Made by a program: the position numbers and the translations under genes. A DNA stretch of 64,000 nt from positions 90,597-154,596 of the forward strand of contig NZ_JAJFBP010000010.1 in the NCBI RefSeq assembly GCF_020697055.1. The letters run 5' to 3'. Numbering within the stretch: position 1 is the first letter of the stretch; each line of letters starts with the position of its first letter. This document shows, one piece after another, positions 63,889 through 64,000 of the stretch. The notes under the pieces are model-generated. The model worked only from the letters and a program-made list of their open reading frames with translations, was not told where the DNA came from and did not search any database. The stretch is from Panacagrimonas sp. GTDB taxonomy: Bacteria > Pseudomonadota > Gammaproteobacteria > Nevskiales > Nevskiaceae.

Positions 63889-64000
63889 CTACGCGGACTG
63901 GTTGGCCAGTTCGCAGCAGGCGATGACGGTCCGCGCCATCACGACCTCGTCGGATTCCGCGACGCAGCCGGTTACGACAACCGGATCGCGGTGGCGTACC
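63889..64000 (-). CDS. 3' end of an unidentified gene
   Basis: A minus-strand frame enters at the right edge and ends at TAG 63889, giving a C terminus with VVVTGCVAESDEVVMA and ending ELANQSA. Only about 37 residues are visible, too few to name the family. Confidence 0.4.
   Translation of the reverse strand, partial: VRHRDPVVVTGCVAESDEVVMARTVIACCELANQSA

Overview
The window is a stretch of a high-GC bacterial chromosome. It carries no phage, integrase, IS transposase, CRISPR array, rRNA or tRNA that I can recognise. The gene content (GrpE/DnaK/DnaJ, FadE with its long C-terminal domain, BcsA/B/C cellulose synthase, BtuB, a CobO-to-CobT cobalamin tail, OmpP1/FadL) and the intergenic repeats (GGGACTC arrays, CCCTCTCCCC...GGGGAGAGGG palindromes) point to a gammaproteobacterium of the Xanthomonadales/Lysobacterales type. 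That placement is inferred from gene content and repeat style, not from a marker gene.

Layout. (1) 1-6.1 kb: start of icd (partial), a DJ-1/PfpI protein, grxD, a short urate-hydroxylase-like membrane protein, argF, a LuxR-type acyl-homoserine-lactone receptor with no luxI partner in the window, a stand-alone EAL phosphodiesterase and nadC. Between the LuxR and EAL genes lies a near-perfect lux box, followed 20 bp later (centre to centre) by a CRP/Clp-like site. (2) 6.1-16.3 kb, minus strand: a cellulose synthase operon bcsA-bcsB-bcsC plus a translationally coupled TPR lipid-free secreted protein, with no bcsZ. Two small paralogous genes lie upstream in the same orientation. (3) 16.5-20.5 kb: grpE-dnaK-dnaJ with RpoH-like promoters and inverted repeat arrays between dnaK and dnaJ. 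(4) 20.6-25.6 kb: fadE, an MscS channel, a YheT-type hydrolase and a small membrane protein. (5) 25.7-29.9 kb: a partner-switching signalling island (RsbW-like kinase, CHASE2-SpoIIE phosphatase, STAS protein) wrapped around a secreted FecR-domain protein and an OmpA-like lipoprotein. (6) 30.2-43.7 kb: a Crp/Fnr regulator, then a tightly overlapping cobalamin uptake and late-synthesis cluster (cobS, cobC, cobalamin riboswitch, btuB, two tandem BtuM-like membrane proteins, cobO, cobB, a BtuF-like protein without signal peptide, cbiB, cobD, cobQ, cobU, cobT). (7) 43.7-52.5 kb: accessory metabolism: an unrecognised 398-residue protein, a cytochrome P450, an SDR, a MocR regulator, a double-cupin protein, a methyltransferase and an FAD amine-oxidase-like protein, separated by palindromic repeats. 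(8) 52.5-62.4 kb: an operator-like array, a choice-of-anchor-P-like secreted protein, a sigma-54 activator with a degenerate receiver, an EamA transporter, an Asp-box lipoprotein, and a surface-carbohydrate group (carbohydrate biosynthesis protein, CMP-nonulosonate synthetase fused to a KdsC-like phosphatase, a 2-oxoglutarate-oxygenase-like protein). (9) An OmpP1/FadL porin and the 3' end of one further gene close the window.

How parts may work together. The strongest new story is a possible quorum-sensing to cyclic-di-GMP to cellulose route inside 15 kb. The LuxR receptor could act on the lux box before the EAL phosphodiesterase gene, and the PilZ domain of BcsA is the c-di-GMP sensor that drives cellulose synthesis. 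The CRP/Clp-like site could add feedback. The second is the cobalamin cluster: import through BtuB under riboswitch control, two candidate BtuM-type inner-membrane transporters with a conserved cysteine, and enzymes for adenosylation, amidation, side-arm attachment and nucleotide-loop assembly, without corrin-ring genes in view. The third is the surface-carbohydrate set, with an animal-like fusion architecture for CMP-sugar activation and an uncharacterised oxygenase coupled to it. All coordinates for starts were chosen from ribosome-binding sites, overlaps and family length; none was checked by database search.
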